Assembly (NCBI GenBank): GCA_038049695.1
Contig: CP142453.1
Coordinates: 19,596,001-19,660,000, forward strand
Source: Cinnamomum chago
Lineage: Eukaryota > Streptophyta > Magnoliopsida > Laurales > Lauraceae
Direction: 5' to 3'
DNA: 64,000 bases
The notes under the pieces were generated by a model. It was not told the DNA's origin. It saw only the letters and a list, made by a program, of their open reading frames with translations, and ran no database searches. Both the position numbers and the translations under genes were made by a program. Every line of letters starts with the position of its first letter. The first letter of the stretch is position 1. This document shows positions 11,546-23,716 of this stretch, in pieces.

Positions 11546-12700
11546 TCATATGTCTCATTCTAAACTTGCCGGATCCAATTGTAAAAAGATAGATGGTTAC
11601 ATGTCAACACTTGCCTATAACTGAAACTCTTTGAAGTATTCATGACAGGGACAAGTTTGAAGGAGGCTTGTGCGCTCTGATCACCAAGCTGACCCAGACG
11701 GGCTCTAACTCGAGTTCGGCTTGTGAGCCAATCGAACAATTAGCTTGGGTTGAATAGCGCATGAGCCAGGCTCTCGCCCGAGCCTAGTCAAACGAAGATG
11801 ACCTGGCTCGACTTGTTTACATCCATATTATCAAGTGAGCCCCACAGAAGGGAGAGTCAGTTTAAGGGTCACCCCAAGATTTGATGTCTATACTGAAAAT
11901 TTTAATCATATGTGGGCGGGCCAAGCCTATCAGCATGATCACGGGGCAAAATTGGTCGTAGGAAATATTGATCTATCCAACGTCACTGATTAACAGAAAA
12001 TGGAAGGGTCAGGTTCAATAGCGATGAGCATATATCGACTCGTACAAAGCTCCTATAATGCATGGATTAAATCTCATGCAAATTGAATGATAAATAAATA
12101 TAGAAAGGGAAGACCCGACTAAGGCTGTCAATCCGGCCCTTTAACGATGGGCCCCGACATGGATCCCTTAAAAGCCAGCAAAGCAAAGGCTTTTCTTATT
12201 TTCCTAAAGCCCATAGGGTAGGGTAGGGCACAATTTTGAAGAGCCCACACAACTTTGTGGCCCGAGCGAGGGCTTGACTTAGTAGGCCTGAGGGGGCCCG
12301 ACACATGTGTCTTAAATAAAAAATGATATCTTATAAATATAAAGCACATGTGTCTTAATCATTTAAAATGGTTTTAAATGACAATATATAGCTGGTCTCA
12401 TTTTATTCTCATTCAACGGTCTTGTTTTCAAAACATTGCTCCTACCAAAACTAGCACACTTCATGTTTATGTATTTCAGTTTCAATTAAGAGAGATGCTT
12501 GAGGAGAGAATTCAAAATAAAATTAACATGAAACGAACTTTAATTACAATGATTAGCCATTCTTGCAATGGCAGGCACCTTGACTACTACTATTATACGC
12601 GTGCGTGCGGAAGTACGAATACTTGTAATCGACATTCAAGCCAAGCCGCACAAGACATAAAACTGGAATACAAGAAATAAACCCAACAATTATCATAATT
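11546..12700. other. Intergenic stretch without a recognised gene
   Basis: Unique, moderately AT-rich sequence. Short open frames show no domain, and no LTR or TIR ends were found. It lies 3' of the broken WSD exon and may hold its former 3' flank. Confidence 0.45.
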
Positions 12701-14576
12701 TTACGCAAATGACATTCCACCCTTCCCACAAGCCTCTTTGTAGACCTTATCAAAAGCTTCTTTCATACCAGTGTTGTAGGTCGGGCCTCGTGGACAAGTT
12801 TTCAAAATTTTTTGACCCACTTGACTCAGGGATCAAGTATCCATAATGCCATCAACACTATCCAGAAGGCTAAAAAAAGCCAATTCAGGATCTATGTCCT
12901 CAATCTCAGCCATCATGATCAGTAAATAAACCTATCAAATAGATAGAACAACATCCAACAAGCATCCATAAAAATCTACAATATGCAACGAAGTAGATTA
13001 TATCTTAGGAGCTCGGTTGTGCTATAATGGAGGAGTTGTATCTTTCTTTGATGATGAAACTCTTTCATGTATCAAACAAGAATCTCCAAGACCTTTTGAT
13101 CTTCCACACTATGACCCATTTATCAGATCTCTTTTCTCAAGAAGATGGGTGGGATCTCCAAGAAAAAACTTTGCTAGAAACTCCAAGGAACTAGAATAGA
13201 ACTAGAAGAGAGAGAAGGGAATGAGATTTGTGCAACTCTTGCATAAAAGAATCTTGGAAGTGCAACAATATTGTTGGACGTCCAAGAGGGGTGTTAGTCC
13301 TCTATTATAAGTCCTCAAGTCTCCTCTTGTTCATCTCTTACTAATTGTATTAGAAGTCTGATTACTTTAACACTAATTAGTAATTTATTATTACCACTAT
13401 TAGAAGTTCCTCTTCAAATAGAAATAGTAACTTTCTAATTCCTTTCGTTTAGAGTTAAAGTAGAATTAGTATCTTTCTAATATCTTGACCTAGCGTGGGG
13501 ACCACTAGGGATTCCTTAGAAAGTTGGCTCCAACTGGGACACCGCGACCCCACATCTCATGCGCAATCCGGGCCCACAGTTAATTGCAAATAACACTTTT
13601 ATATAAATGCAATTGAACTTCAGTCTTAGGAATAGATTACAATGAAGACCCTAAACTTCCAAATTACTACAAGTAGGCCCTTCCATCATTATCTATGGAT
13701 CAATTGGAATAAATCTGTCATATTCAATCTTAGATCCACATCTTATTATCCTTTAGCCTCAATTATTCATAGTGATCATCAGTACCATCCAATTAACTCT
13801 TAATCGAGATGGGTGAGCACTTACTAATGATAAATCTATAATTAATTGACACAAGGGGATAATATAGATATATTCCATCTTGACCATTGGATGTTTCGAC
13901 AATCCTACTACCACATACCCAAGATACCGAGGTGTTGACCTATAGTTGGCCCCACTCATTGGTGACTCAAAGCAAATGAATAGATAGAAACTTGAGTTCA
14001 TCAATATATCAGGATTGAGAGCCTATTGCTAGGGAATTATGAGAGCAGACCTTAAAATCGATACAGTATTCATAAGGTGCTTCTCATGGTCCTTCAATAC
14101 ATCCAATGTACCAGCACTATGATCCAGAATCTTTCATTCTGATGATCGAGACAAATCACACTATCACATAGTGATCAAAGTACTACAACCTTATCAGATG
14201 AGATGCCCAGTCTCATCACTAGTTGTGAAGATATTTTTAAGTATAAGATTTGTGACACATGTCTCCCATATGTGGATTTCATCGATATACATATATCACA
14301 TCTAGTATACTAATGGGACCCAGTTCATCTCATGAACCATTATGTCATATGTATTAGTCATGTGCATTAAGTAATAAAACACCATTCATCTCATGAAAGG
14401 AAAGCATGATTTTATTGATAAATAAAGAAATTAATCAATTTATTACATCAACTGATGGATTGAGACCATACAATCTAACAACAAGAAACTAGTAGCTGAG
14501 AACCTATGAAGCCCATTTCTCCCGGGAACACCAGCTTTAAGTTTCCCATGTAACTCACCATCGTTACAGCAAGATT
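12701..14576 (-). pseudogene. Second copy of the WSD last exon, split by a solo LTR
   Basis: On the minus strand a TTTGCAG acceptor precedes 14576. The exon reads NLAVTMVSYMGNLKLVFPGE then MGFIGSQLLVSC up to 14481; after the LTR it resumes as MKEAFDKVYKEACGKGGMSF and ends in Ala and TAA at 12701-12703. It aligns along its whole length with the last exon at 20684-20520 (SLGVTMVSYMENLRVV..., ...EAFGNIHAEACGKDGM...). The LTR sits on a 5-bp duplication (acaag/accag). No matching exons 1-3 lie between 14577 and 20519, so this is either a remnant of a tandem WSD gene or a former alternative last exon of the intact gene. Confidence 0.85.
12772..14480 (+). mobile_element. Solo LTR, 1.7 kb, copy 1
   Basis: Begins TGTTGTAGGTCGG and ends ACAATCTAACA, with TG..CA termini and a 5-bp target duplication with one mismatch (accag/acaag). 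It is about 1709 bp and clearly homologous over its whole length to 17469-19130. No internal region or second LTR is adjacent. TGTTG..AACA ends suggest Copia, but the lineage is not proven. Orientation is nominal. It interrupts a WSD exon. Confidence 0.85.
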
Positions 14577-14660
14577 CTGCAAATGAAACAAGTTAAATGA
14601 AAAAATGATTTTACATTCTAAGAGATGAACTCATTCTAGAGTATAACTATTGAAATCATG

Positions 14661-14865
14661 CACTACACCAAAAATCGGAAATTGGAACGGAAAAGCGTTC
14701 CTAATCCTTCCGTTCCTAATCCGTTAAAGTGTTCCAATTTCCGTTCCAATTTGGATTAGGAACGGTTGGTACCAAATTGGAACGGAAATTGGAACACTTT
14801 AACGGATTAGGAACGGAAGGATTAGGAACGCTTTTCCGTTCCAATTTCCGATTTTTGGTGTAGTG
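14661..14865. mobile_element. CACTA-type foldback MITE, copy 1 (perfect 92-bp arms)
   Basis: The 205-bp element starts CACTACACCAAAAATCGG and ends with its exact complement TTTTTGGTGTAGTG. Arms of 92 bp match without a mismatch by eye around a 21-bp loop. A 3-bp target duplication (ATG) flanks it, as expected for the CACTA superfamily. It lies 85 bp upstream of the acceptor of the broken WSD exon. A second copy in opposite orientation is at 35876-36080. Confidence 0.9.
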
Positions 14866-14968
14866 ATGGTTTTAAATATCGTTCAATACATATTTGTTTT
14901 TCAAAAAGCTAATTGAACACACTTGACAATCACAAACCACACAAATTAATTTGGTTGTGGTGAGGAGT

Positions 14969-16095
14969 GCTATATTGGATATTATCTTTGTTCTTCTTCT
15001 AGATAATTTGGATGATTTGCTTTAGTTGTAATTAGAGATAATTATAGATCTAAAAGATTTGTAATCGTGCAATCATGGGATTATATTTAGAAACTAGATA
15101 ATATAAAGGGTGGTCTCCCTCAATGGTAGATCATCACTCTCACTTCTCTTGCTCCTTCTTTCTTCTCTCTTTAATAGGCTAACATGGAATACGAGCAGGG
15201 AATTCTTGCCCCTTGCGCATGTTCTCCTCTTCTGAATTGGTTCCATGGTGATTGGGCAATCAAAGAACCGAAGCCCATCATACTTGCCAGACTAGCTGAC
15301 AGTCTCTAAAGCTTTTCTGATAGCACTACAACAGCTCTCTTAATACCTGTTACAGTGATTGATGTGCCCTAGGGTCTTCCAACCAGAAGGCCCCGCTTCA
15401 TGTAGACGGCCAGCAGATAGGTCCATAGGACCATACCAGCATGGATGCAAGGCCCTGTTTTATGAATAGCTTGCTGAAAGGTCCACAGGACCATAATAGT
15501 ATGGGGAAAGGTCTTGTTCTTTGGTTTTCCTGGTCTATAGGGCCATATAGATTAAGTGCAGGATGAGTAAACCATCCTCTTCTAGATCAGCAGCTCTAGG
15601 CCAGTTTATATTTGGTCACCTTCCTATCATGGATTGTTCTTTAGATGTTACATGCTTTAGAAAGTTATTTTGTAAATTTTTCCCACACCATGGAGGTATG
15701 AAATTAGTGTTTCTGTCATCCTGAGTGGATAATTAGCAGTTCCCGTCTTTCATGTAGAGGGATTTCGCAAAGTACTTCCTGTCTACACCAGAGGGGTTTA
15801 CATTAACAAGCAGCTTGGAATGAGACTCGCTGCAACCTTGTTAAATGGTAGGAATTATTTGTCATGGACCCCATCTGAGGAAATGTTTATCAGGAGTGCA
15901 GGGAAGTTGAAGTACATAAATGGAAAGATGCATAAACCTGCTGAAGACGGTCTATCTTATGATGATTGGGAATGTGGAAATCTTACTGTAATGTCTTGGC
16001 TCATAAATTCGATGAAACCAAGCATCGGAGTCTTGAAAGGACAAAAGAAATCTGGAAAACTGTGGCAAAAATATACTTGCAGAAGGCTGATTTGA
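14969..16095 (+). mobile_element. Ty1/Copia fragment (LTR end, primer site, gag piece), broken
   Basis: LTR-like sequence (about 14969-15183) ends GGCTAACA and is followed by a diverged copy of the initiator-Met tRNA binding site. Further right, about 15820-16080, the plus strand encodes a Copia gag-like piece with LNGRNYLSW, GKLKYINGK and MSWLINSMKPSIG. It is an old remnant with many breaks, and its boundaries are approximate. Confidence 0.65.
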
Positions 16096-16213
16096 GAGAG
16101 ACACTTTCACCTTTCTATGAGAGATAAAGGTGGGGGCCCTCACACCTTACTATGGATATGGATGTGAGGGCCCCACCTTTATCTCTCATAGTAAGGTAAG
16201 AGTGTCTCTCACA
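16091..16213. repeat. Hairpin-forming inverted repeat
   Basis: Arms of about 50 bp (GAGAGATAAAGGTGGGGGCC and its complement GGCCCCACCTTTATCTCTC) flank a short loop near 16150, with a few mismatches in the outer parts. It directly follows the Copia gag piece. Probably a small foldback MITE; no target duplication was settled. Confidence 0.7.
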
Positions 16214-16252
16214 AGAGTACCTCCTATTAATATATACACACACACACGAGGA

Positions 16253-16620
16253 AGGCTTTCCTAAGTTCGAGCTTAGGATAAAATTTCTTAGGCTCATGCT
16301 TGTGGGTCCCACCCTTTAGTCCATCCAAATGGACCAAAAAATACGACTGCCCTGAATTGCATATGTCCAACAACTTTTGGTCAGAACCGAATTTACTGGA
16401 CTGTTAGTTCGAGTATGTATCGATCCGAATGGATTGTTGACCATTAAACTTTGGGGTCTAGATGGAGAGATAGGACTCATGGCTGCGACTGATTTTTTAT
16501 AGAGGGGAGGATCCCAAGGAGTCTTTGAAATCCCCTCATCTCCATCCCCATGTGGGTCCCCAAGTGGGACCCACTACACACTTGAGCTTACCTTATCCTA
16601 AGCTTGAGCTTAGGAGAGCT
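16253..16620. repeat. MITE-like region with terminal inverted repeats
   Basis: TCCTAAGTTCGAGCTTAGGA near 16259 is repeated inverted as TCCTAAGCTTGAGCTTAGGA near 16595. The inner sequence is non-coding. Each arm is itself partly palindromic, so a simple hairpin origin is possible. Confidence 0.5.
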
Positions 16621-16659
16621 GGCCCATATATGGGAGTGGCTCTCCTGAGCTGCAGCTTT

Positions 16660-16964
16660 AGGCCTGTATGGGGGCTTTACTAATGGAGTTGAGTGGAGTA
16701 AAGGTTATTTTGAGGAAATAATAAAATATAAGTGAGTTATGATAGTATTTTATTTTTAGTTGTTTGTGATGAAATCTTTTTGACTTTTTTTTATTGAAAA
16801 GTAGAGTTCTTTTGTCTTTTAGTGGAGAAATGAGGTTACTTTTAGACTTTCTTTTTGAAAAATATGGTGGGAAATTTGAGTTAAAGTGTTTTGGTGGGAG
16901 TTTTTTTATAGAAATTTGGGCTTTATCTTACTTGACTCTACTAGTAAAGCCCCCATACAAGCCC
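16660..16964. mobile_element. MITE A of a head-to-tail pair
   Basis: Terminal inverted repeats GGCCTGTATGGGGGCTTTAC and GTAAAGCCCCCATACAAGCC enclose about 300 bp of non-coding AT-rich DNA. It is followed after two bases by a related copy (MITE B) in the same orientation. Superfamily not settled (hAT-like by terminal sequence). Confidence 0.7.
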
Positions 16965-16966
16965 TA

Positions 16967-17261
16967 GGCCTGTTTGAGGGCTTTACTTGTAGAGTTGAGT
17001 AGAGTAAATGTTATTTTGAAGAAATAATAAAATATAGTGAGTTATGATGGTATTTTATTTTTAGTTGTTTGTGATAAAATCTTTTTGACTTTTTTTTTAT
17101 TGAAAAGTGGAGTTTTTTTTTGTCTTTTAGTGGAGAAATGAGGTTACTTTTTGACTTTTTTCTTAGAAATATGGTAGAAGATTTGGATTAAAGTGCTTTT
17201 GGTGAGATTTTTTTTTTTTTTTCAGAAATGGGCTCTACAAGTAGAATTGCCAAACAAGCCC
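16967..17261. mobile_element. MITE B of a head-to-tail pair
   Basis: Same internal order as MITE A (TATTTTATTTTTAGTTGTTT, TTTTAGTGGAGAAATGAGG and others) with ends GGCCTGTTTGAGGGC and GCCAAACAAGCCC. Lengths of T runs differ from MITE A. Two insertions side by side or one tandem duplication would both explain the pair. Confidence 0.7.
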
Positions 17262-17468
17262 TAAATTACCATCAGCTGCAGTGTGTGGTTAACCAGAGAA
17301 GAAAATTGGATGGGCTATCAGTTTTTTATCTCCCGCTTTCATTTCCGCCCCTTTCATCTTCGGAAGACCCAAGAGAGGTCTTCTCATCTCTCCCTCTCTC
17401 GTCGAGTTCTCTTTCTCTACTGTTCTCTTCTCTCTCTCTCTCCCTCTCTCTCTTCTCTAACATAATAT
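17262..17468 (+). other. Pyrimidine-rich leader-like sequence, left half
   Basis: CT-rich tracts such as TCTCTCTCTCTCCCTCTC resemble plant 5' leaders. Before the solo LTR at 17469-19130 inserted, this joined 19131-19520, which has the same character. No coding frame is recognised. Confidence 0.35.
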
Positions 17469-19130
17469 TGTTGGAGTAGGTGAGACTTGTGGATAGATTT
17501 TCAAAACTTTTGACCCACTTGACGTAGGGATCAACTATCCATAAGGCTACGAAATCCAATTCAGGATGCAATCCCTCATTCTCATCAATTATGTACAACA
17601 ATATAATCTATCTAGAAGATAGAAATCAGCAACTACATGCAACAAAATAATCTACCACAAGAGGAGAAGCAAATTATACATTTGAAACCCGGTAGTGCTC
17701 TAATCGATGAGAAGACAATCAACTAGAACAAGAACTCTTCTTGAAGCAATTAGAGATCTTCAAGACCTTGTTGTCTTCCACGTTGTGACCCTCTATTAGA
17801 TCTCTTTTCTTAAGAAGATGGGCGGGATCTCCAAAAGAAAACTCTACTAGAAACTCCAAGGAACTAGAAGAGAACTAGAAGAGAGAGAAGAGGAGAAAAT
17901 TGTGCAACACTTGCACAAATAAAGAGAGTTGTGCATGAATCAATGTGTAGAACGTCCAAGGGTGTTTATTCCCTTATTTATAGCCCTCATCACTCCTCGT
18001 TTAAGTCTCTTACTAATTTGTATTAGAAGTCACACTTCCACACAAATTAGTAACTTACAATTACCACCATTAGAAGTCTCACTTCAAATAGAAATAGTAA
18101 CTTTCTAATTCCTTCCTTTTAGAGCTCAAGTAAGATTAGTAACTTTCTAATATCTTGTGCTAGCGCGGGGACCACTAGGGATTCCTTAGAAAGCTGACTC
18201 CAACTGGGACATGCGACTCCACATCTCATATGCAATTCGGGCCCACAGTTAATTACAAATAACACCACTATATAAATGCAATTGCACTCCAGTCTTAGGA
18301 ATAAATTACAATGAAGACCCTAAACTTTCCAATTACCACAAGTTGGCCCCTCTATCAATATCCATGGATCAATTGGAATAAAGCTGTCCCATCCAATCTT
18401 AGATCCACATCTTATTATCCTTGAGCCCCAATTAATCACAGTGATCATCAGTACCATCCAATTAACTCTTAATCGAGATGAGTGCGCACTTACTAATGAT
18501 AAATCCATTAATTAGCACAAGGGGATAATGTAGATAGATTCCATCTTGATCATTGCATGTTTCCACAGTCCTACTACCACGCACCCAAGACACCGAGGTG
18601 TTGACCTATAGTTGGCCTCACTCATTGGTGATTTAAAGCAAATGAATAGATAGAAACTTGAGTTCATGAAGAGCCTATTGCTAGGGAATTATGAGAGCAG
18701 TCCTCAAATCGAGACAGTATTTCATAAGGTGCTTCTCATGGTCTTTCAATACATCCAATGTACCAACACTATGATCCAGAATCTTACATTCTGATGATCG
18801 AGATAGATCACACTTTCTCATAGTGATCAAAGCGCTACAACCTTGTCAGATGAGATGCTCAGTCTCATCACTGGTTGTGAAGATATTTTATAGTACAAGA
18901 TTTGTGACACATGTCTCCCATATGTGGATCTCATCCATATACATATATCACATCCAATATACTAATGGGATCCGGTTCATCTCATGAACCATTATGTCAT
19001 ATGTATTGGTCATGTGTATGAAGTAATAAACATCATTCATCTCATGAAAGGAAGTTATGATTTTACTGATAAATAAATAAATTAATCAATTATTACATCA
19101 ACTGATGGATTGATACCATACAATCTAACA
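17469..19130 (+). mobile_element. Solo LTR, 1.7 kb, copy 2
   Basis: Begins TGTTGGAGTAGGTGAGAC and ends ACAATCTAACA, flanked by a perfect 5-bp duplication AATAT (17464-17468 and 19131-19135). It is homologous to 12772-14480 in the same orientation. No internal domain is adjacent. Confidence 0.9.
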
Positions 19131-19520
19131 AATATCCCAGACACCTAAACCAGAGAAAAACTCATTCCTTCGCCTTTACGCCTCTCTCTCTGCGATCTGA
19201 CTTCGGCTAGACCTAACAGCTCTCTCTTGTCAACTCAACCCGATGTTATTGTGCGCTCACACGTTTGTGGCCGGTTGTTTCTTTTTTTTAACATCAGACC
19301 ACAAAAAGAAAAGCACTTCTTTGAGTTTTCATCTAAAATCGCTCCCGCCCAAGCATCCCGCCCTCAATATCCACTACAGAAAACAGAGAGAAAGAGAGAG
19401 AAAGGAGGAGGAAAAACAGCGTCGGCCATGAAAGATACTTCCTCATTCTGTGTTTGCTATATTTTTTTCCCCTTTCCTGTTAAGAGTCGGTAAAGGTTTC
19501 TCGAAATCTAAGATTCTTCT
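19131..19520 (+). other. Leader-like sequence, right half
   Basis: Contains CTCTCTCTCTGCGATCTGAC, GAGA-rich stretches and a short ATG frame ending at AAGAGTCGGTAAAGG, which looks like a splice donor. It could be the orphaned 5' end of a gene or captured sequence. No product can be named. Confidence 0.3.
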
Positions 19521-19597
19521 TTTTCCTTGGATAAATTGATCATTGTTTCTTTTTCGTCCCTAATTTGGAACCTTTATAGCTACATGATTGACTTACA

Positions 19598-19599
<2 letters not shown>

Positions 19600-19646
<47 letters not shown>
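19600..19646. repeat. (AT)n microsatellite with short (AC)n
   Basis: About 20 uninterrupted AT dinucleotides followed by ACACACAC. Nothing else is recognised between 19521 and 20302 except a local near-duplicate of about 80 bp (around 20135-20290, AACTAGGATTAGATCCAAAAA). Confidence 0.85.
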
Positions 19647-19647
<1 letters not shown>

Positions 19648-20302
19648 TATGGATTGGTACCATTTGGATCTTTAGATCCCCCACTCAGCTGTGATTGCCG
19701 GGCCCCAAAGGTTGTCTCGCACAATGGGTCGGGTAGATTTTGCAACCTCTAATTATGTAACATGGGTCAAATTGGGTTTGGCTCTGCCCTTCTGTTTTTT
19801 TGGTCAGATTCCACCAGTTAGACTGAAGTCAGCAGTTGATCAGTTTGCTGGTTTTAGAATTCAGGTCAAGTTTAAGTTTGCTCAAAACCCAGTCCAACTT
19901 GCCCAATTTATATAGAATAGTCCATGATCACCAAATAGTATAGAGTGGTAGGGATGACAATGGTGTGAGTTTGGTACGGGTTGAGGTAGCTATCCAACTC
20001 CAAATCCCAAACCCACCCCATGTCAAGTTCATCGATTTCAAATATGACCTGTTCCAGAACTGATCACTGGCATGTGATGTGATGGGAATCTAACCACCTG
20101 GATTCTCCACTTCCAAATGGGATAGAGCATTGAATTCTATTTGAATTAGATCCAAAAATCCGAGTTCCCACATAGAGATCAAACGGCTTATGGTCACACA
20201 ACTAAGAATCCTAGTTGAACTAGGATTAGATCCAAAAATTCGAGTTCCACATCGATATCAAACAGCTTATGGTCACACAACCAAGAGTGTTTTTTTTTCA
20301 TA

Positions 20303-20308
20303 TTTATT
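20303..20308 (-). terminator. Candidate poly(A) signal of the WSD gene
   Basis: AATAAA on the minus strand, about 210 bp beyond the TGA stop at 20520-20522. Position and sequence fit a plant poly(A) signal, but such motifs are common in AT-rich DNA. Confidence 0.35.
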
Positions 20309-20519
20309 ATGTTGTCACAATACTATTGTTCAAATATTTGGCATGCATATATGGGTATCCCGAAACTCAAAAGGACTTATTGTTACATGCCACACTTCAA
20401 CGTTACATGTCTTATATGCCACACTTCAACATCACATGCTTTGGGTACCGAGAGTACTAACTGTGAAATTAATAATAACGACCGACCATCTTTTGCTTTG
20501 GTATTATTGCAAGAAACTT

Positions 20520-20684
20520 TCAGTTGATCAGTCCCATCCCATCCTTTCCACAAGCCTCTGCATGTATGTTACCAAAAGCTTCTCTCAAGCATGAAGCCAG
20601 CAACTGCGAATCTATGAATCCCTTTTCTCCCGTCAACACCACCCTCAAGTTTTCCATGTAACTCACCATTGTGACACCTAAACT
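20520..20684 (-). CDS. WSD1-like: WSD gene exon 4 (last)
   Basis: A GGTTTTTCAG acceptor is followed by SLGVTMVSYMENLRVVLTGE, KGFIDSQLLASCLREAF and a tail ending GMGLIN with TGA. 54 codons plus stop. It corresponds to the end of the WES/DGAT C-terminal domain. A diverged duplicate is at 12701-14576. Confidence 0.88.
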   Translation of the reverse strand, partial: SLGVTMVSYMENLRVVLTGEKGFIDSQLLASCLREAFGNIHAEACGKDGMGLIN

Positions 20685-23679
20685 CTGAAAAACCAAATCC
20701 AAGTAATTAGATTTAAAGCATGGTCACAAATATTATCTCGGGAAATTGTTGGGATATTTTTAAATTTTGAGTTTCTTGTATTATATAAAAATTATCATCA
20801 ACTATGTCATGGCCGGCTATATAATTTATGTTTCGCCATTCTGATGTATCCGAAGTCAAATTCTCAGATAAATTATAATTCTTTAAATCTTTTTTCACTA
20901 CCTCCATCTACATTCCCTTTGTCACAAGATTAAATCAATTTATATATAATATGATTATAAGTAGATATAAAATACCCTGAAAAAGAGTTTATATAGGGTT
21001 TTCCAATTTCTCCCCTTATTTTATTCGGAGATTATGATGAGTTTTATTGTGGTGCTTTTCAATTTTGATGATATGTTGAACATTTTGGGATATTATTGGG
21101 AAAATATCATTCAGGTGGATGTGGCAATAGTATTGGGATGTTTTTAAAATACTAATGATATTTGTTCATTGTAAATATAAGGGAGACATATAAAGAGGGA
21201 AATTCGGCCCAGCCGGAATCAACAAATTCTCTATTCATGGACCACTTGGATGCATGCTTATCACATGAGCAAGAGTGGGGATTGTAAAGTGTTATTGTGA
21301 ACTAGGGCCGACAAGCATATCTTTATGATTTGATGACCATAACTATCGGTTAAGCGCTCCAAATTTTAATGTTTATTAACTATTCTTAAAATTTGAACTA
21401 TATTTACAATCATCAGATTATAGTGATATTTGGCCTACCTTTAATCCACGATGAAACAAGGGATGTTCTTAGGTAGGGTCGGACCAGTTGAGGCTTGGCC
21501 TGACTTTTGAAACGCAGACCCGTATCTGGCCCAAGCCTGCCCATTTAGTCATTGGGCCGGGTAGAACTGGGTTTCTCTTATGAGTTTTATTAGATTTCTA
21601 GCAATTTCTTGAACAAATTACCGTTAAATTATAAGCACCCCCCTTTCGAACTGGGGTTGGTCAGGATATGGGTTTCCTAACACTTAATCCTAGCCTGACC
21701 TAAATATTAAATGGGCCCAAGTTAAATATCTAGGCCCGGCCCATGAGCAACCCTAATATTCCTACATCCCCCTCAAAATAGGAAGTCCCAAATCTTAATT
21801 GTTATATATATGCACTTACAAACCACCTAACTCTAGGTCCCCAAATACATGACCACAATCAATCTAGTCAATTTGATATCTGGCCCACCTTTTGTCTATT
21901 TAGGCCTTCAACCCCACCTTGATCCCATAATTGGCATGCGTGATCAAGGTGGCCCCAACACTGGTTTGTGAGTTTGAAAATTACTGATCAGTACTTAGCA
22001 GTGAATAAAAGCTCTTGATAGAGAAAAATGAAAAGTTAAAATCTACGTATACCTGTGGCGCTCCCACCACACTGAAATAGAAGCTCTTGATGGGGTGGTT
22101 GCCCATTGCCATCTTATCCTTGGGGCCTATAATATTCGAAATTGCTATGCTTGCATTCTTTAAGGTTGAATGGATGTACCTGGAAGCTGCCTGCAGCATT
22201 ATAAATGATAAAAAGAAGAAGTAATTATCAGTAGCAATGGTACAAATCTATGTTTCTCCTTCTTGGATGATATATGTGGTGATTTTCAAGGATTTTTAGC
22301 CTTTTCAGATGTGATGATCAAGCAGAAAGATCAAATCAAATCTGTAGTTCTGCAGCTTACTATACAAAGATCTAAACCATTCAAAAGATGCACTGACCTT
22401 TTGATCTTACCTGTTGCGAATCTATGATTCCCTGCAGTAGTTACTGTTAGTAAACAATGGAGATGTTATATATAAAAATATGTGGTTGAGCCTTGAACCC
22501 ATGTTTATTGCATTTTCTTAATGACACCAAGATTCCCATATCATGTGAATTTATTAGTGAAAACTTTTTAATCAGTGCTTTAATAATATTCTTATCTAGT
22601 GAATATCACTTTATTTGTAGAATGGCTCAAGCCTACAATTGATAAAAAAAAATAAAAAAAAAAAAGCTGGACCATGACTTCAATGGTTTGGATCTTTAGA
22701 AGTTGGAATTCAAATGTTCAGATCTTATTTGACTTGACCATACCATATAGTCACTTCTCATTTAAGTACATATATATATTAAATTAATTAAACATATAAA
22801 TAAGTACATTGGTATTTTAATTTTTTTTGGGGACTTTAAAAAAAAGAAAAGCCATAATGTTTCTTTGAAATTTAAATTAGTTTTTTACTATTAGCTTATT
22901 TTTATCTTGGGAGTCATTTTTTTGGAAGTTAATTTAGACAGTCCTATGAAAGAATGAAAAAAATCTCGTATATTCTCATTTCTTTGGATGTTTTAAATAT
23001 CTAATGATATGGAAAATTTGTGATGATCTTGGTTAATTACTTTTCCATAGCCAATTCACTAGTAGCTTAGTCCCGTCCATAGAAATAGTCACCTGTAGCG
23101 TGATGGTGATCGATTTGGTGATGTAGTAGTGAGGAATTTGAGTAAGTGAAGGGATGTAAACGGGTCAGTTTTAGTCCCGGTACATGGAACTGTTAATAAG
23201 AAGAAGGAACCGAAACCGGAACTGTTAATGAGAAGATGAAATTGGAACCGGAACTAGTTTGGTATATGGACCGGGTCCGGATCTGGGTCTAGGTAAAGAA
23301 AGATATAGGAAAAAAAACTAATTTTTAGGAGTGATTCTTGAAAAGTAATGTACTATGTCAGGTCCCAGGTCCCGGGTTCACAAGTTGGAACCAAGGTAGA
23401 ATCGGACTCGGAGCCATTTAGGTCACGAATTCAGAAAAAGGATCCGAACCTGTTTACTTATCAAATCCTAAATAAGGGCCCAAAATAGGTTTTTAACTGG
23501 TCGAAACCTCCAAGTAATCAGAGGATTAGGGACCCATTTATATCCCTAAGTAAGTGTGTGTGACAGAGAAAAAAAATCACTTTCCTACAAAAATATTATG
23601 AAAATTTTATATCAATGATACTTGCCATGATTATTACGTGGGTATAATACCATCTTCCTTGGGCCTCTGATGTCTAATG

Positions 23680-23716
<37 letters not shown>

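Noticed and set aside
15820-16095. 91-codon plus-strand frame as a host gene
   Set aside because: It reads as a Copia gag piece and follows an LTR end and a diverged primer site.
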